From Gamsiella multidivaricata (lineage: Eukaryota > Mortierellomycota > Mortierellomycetes > Mortierellales > Mortierellaceae): 64,000 bases of DNA. The notes under the pieces were generated by a model, which searched no databases, had not been told where the DNA came from, and saw nothing but the letters and a program-made list of their open reading frames with translations. The DNA lies in contig NW_026251771.1 of NCBI RefSeq assembly GCF_025024155.1, positions 124,001-188,000 of the forward strand, written 5' to 3'. The position numbers and the translations under genes were made by a program. Numbering within the stretch: the stretch's first letter is position 1; every line of letters begins with the position of its first letter. Of this stretch, positions 62,364-64,000 are shown piece after piece.

Positions 62364-62707
62364 GGTGATGGCGGATGAGTGGAGAGGGGAGGAGGTGGTG
62401 TAGTTGTGGGATGACGAAGATGACAATTGTGTCGGGCGGGCGGGCGATCGATCGAGCTCGGATCCGAAAAGGAATCAAGTGGACGTCACTTTTCGGATAG
62501 GCGACTCAAATTCTCTGATTGGCCAAACATTTGTATGGAAATAGCGAAGCGTATCCAGGCACAAGTCCATTAACGTCCATCATGCATCTTTCGTACTCTT
62601 TTTTCTTCCTTAACACACAACCCTTCATAGATAGTTTTTTTATCTCACACTTTCCAGAGTCAATCCCCTTTCGTACCCTCATTCTTCCCTCACTGTCATT
62701 CCTCGAA
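62364..62707. promoter_or_regulatory. upstream region of NDUFS8
   Basis: Contains the NDUFS8 promoter; a GC-rich GGGCGGGCGGGC tract lies at 62432-62446 and CCAAT is read at 62519-62523 on the minus strand. The last part is the dead promoter side of the XPG-like pseudogene. Confidence 0.4.
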
Positions 62708-63690
62708 ATAAGCATTGATGGCCTGTGGCCTTTTCTAAGAAAAAAAGGATATAAACCCAACCTCCCCAGTTCCACTGATCACAATCCCGCGATTCGAGTC
62801 GATATCCTTGGGTATTTTTTGTGTCAGCGTTCGCTACGCTTATTCCTCGCATTTTGTGGACGATGCGCACCGCATTGTCAAGCGAGAAACACTGAAGTTT
62901 GAGACCCAGACGAACTTGGTTCTTTACCTGAAGGGCCTTCCTTCAGAAGAAAAAAAAATCAGCCATACCCGTCGACAGGCGATTCGCGCGACGGCCTTGA
63001 AGCGGGCTCAAGGCAGTGTTATTCAGCTGGAGAACCGCGTGGAAAAGAAGCTACACGTGTGGAAACAGTAGTTCTTTACCATGTAGAGAAACCTGTCAAA
63101 GGCTTTCTCTTGGACGCTAGAGACGCGACAGGCACCTTCGGCAGAAGGAGTGGTTTGTGGAAGAGTATCAGACCGAGGCGGATCTCAAGATCGGCCGGGA
63201 CTTCATGCCCGACAATACTGTCCTGTTACGGGACAGTGACATTCTCATTCACGCAAAGATCTCGACTGTTGTAACAGGTCTACAACTGTGCGGCGACCGA
63301 TCCCGAAAGATCAATTTTTCATTTACGATGCTCTAGTCATTCTAGCGGCACTAAGGATCAATAGGACTCAGATCACAGTCCTGGGCATGGTATCCAAGAA
63401 TGACTACAACACCAGCGTTTCCTCACTGAGATGTGCCACCAACTTTAGCATTATCAATCATTTAGATGGTAATGGTAACGTTCCCTGACAGACTGGTAGC
63501 CGCTTGCGTCACTTATGCAGCCTTGTTCTGATCTCTTTTTTTTAAGATGCTGCATCGATAATTCAGCAGTATCTATCTCACAGTCTGGTCGTTGTTAAGA
63601 ATGCAATGTCAGCAACGTCGTTCGTGGGCATTTGCTTCACCAAAAGCGGCCTTTATGTCTTTAGCCTGTAGATAAGAATGGGGTGTATCC
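62708..63690 (+). pseudogene. broken XPG/FEN1-like PIN-domain nuclease gene
   Basis: Reading across frames recovers an XPG-type protein in order. The N-terminus ISIDGLWPFLRKKGY has ATA where ATG is expected (62708-62710). VDILGYF follows, then after a frameshift in the T run at 62815-62820 RYAYSSHFVDDAHRIV and LVLYLKGLPSEEKK. Two in-frame TAG stops occur at 63069-63071 and 63084-63086. A second frameshift near 63110-63125 precedes RQKEWFVEEYQTEADLKIG and LLRDSDILIHAKI, which hold the acidic metal-binding residues. The I-domain part reads VLGMVSKNDYNTSV. A possible intron (63470-63546) keeps phase into SIIQQYLSHSLVVVKN, then the frame closes. Reminiscent multi-copy genes occur in Mucoromycota, but I could not check this. 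The family call rests on order and acidic motifs; the broken state is clear. Confidence 0.65.
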
Positions 63691-64000
63691 TTGGGAGCAA
63701 GCTGCAAAGTCGCAGACAGAGAATATCGGCAGCACCAGCAGCACAAGCATAGTTCCTGCCTCTGCAGGACTAGAAGGCGGCAGAAGGCGCAAGCGAACAG
63801 CATTTGTGGGGCTGCTCACCGGTCCTGTGACGTTTATGAGCTGAGATTTCGATCGTGTGCAATTAAAGAAAGGATTGGAATTTAGTGGCGATGAAGGACT
63901 GCCAAATATATAATGAGAAAACAATAACAAAGCATGGCAAAAAAAAAAAAAAAAAAAAAAAGGGAAAAGTAGCAGGAACTCTTTTCTACTACACACCTCT
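63691..64000. other. right edge, nothing recognised
   Basis: Possible further remnant of the XPG-like copy, then AT-rich DNA with about 23 A bases at 63939-63961. No gene can be called before the window ends. Confidence 0.4.

Overview
This window is a gene-dense, intron-rich stretch of a fungal nuclear genome, most likely from the Mortierellaceae (Mortierella, Linnemannia, Podila and relatives; Mucoromycota). The grounds are short spliceosomal introns in nearly every gene, long homopolymer and purine/pyrimidine tracts, and a 445-residue delta-9 acyl-CoA desaturase with a C-terminal cytochrome b5 domain that closely resembles my recollection of Mortierella alpina Ole1. No viral, plasmid or bacterial segment was seen. 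Exon models were built by hand from splice signals and reading phase. Every spliced model listed keeps an open frame across all junctions, but none is supported by RNA here.

Layout from left to right: a possible C-terminal gene end (1-66); an SR-protein kinase (1146-3558, +); the desaturase OLE1 (5104-6619, +) followed by a decayed desaturase copy (7450-8450, +); the HIT protein HNT1 (8841-9899, -), divergent from a mitochondrial rhodanese (10335-10985, +); a PH-CRIB PAK kinase of the Cla4 type (11218-14394, -); a WD40 protein of unknown role (16036-19298, +); a decayed locus (about 20.1-21.2 kb); ALG13 (21610-22106, -), divergent from RMI1 (22345-25229, +); the TRAPP subunit TRS85/TRAPPC8 (25319-30963, -), divergent from a tomosyn/Sro7 protein (31432-35827, +); a GRAM-VASt membrane lipid-transfer protein (36207-40300, -); enolase (41484-43747, +); a Ras GTPase (44411-46802, -); about 3.4 kb of low-complexity intergenic DNA; a single-pass membrane protein (50186-51895, -); a small SET-domain protein (52630-53145, -); RQC1/TCF25 (53854-57229, +); a TALE homeobox protein (57575-60241, -); the complex I subunit NDUFS8 (60972-62363, -); and a broken XPG/PIN-nuclease-like gene (62708 to about 63690, +).

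These are ordinary housekeeping and signalling genes and do not form one pathway cluster. Some neighbours touch the same process: TRS85 and the Sro7-like protein both act in vesicle traffic and share a 468 bp divergent upstream region, and Cla4 and Ras belong to polarity and growth signalling. The most unusual content is in gene structure. The 5' half of the Ras gene is cut into micro-exons of 18, 18, 22 and apparently 2 nt. HNT1 has a 16-nt exon. Three genes use GC-AG introns. One intron ends in an oligo(A) tract directly at its acceptor. Two clear pseudogenes (desaturase and XPG-like) and one possible ghost locus record recent gene loss.
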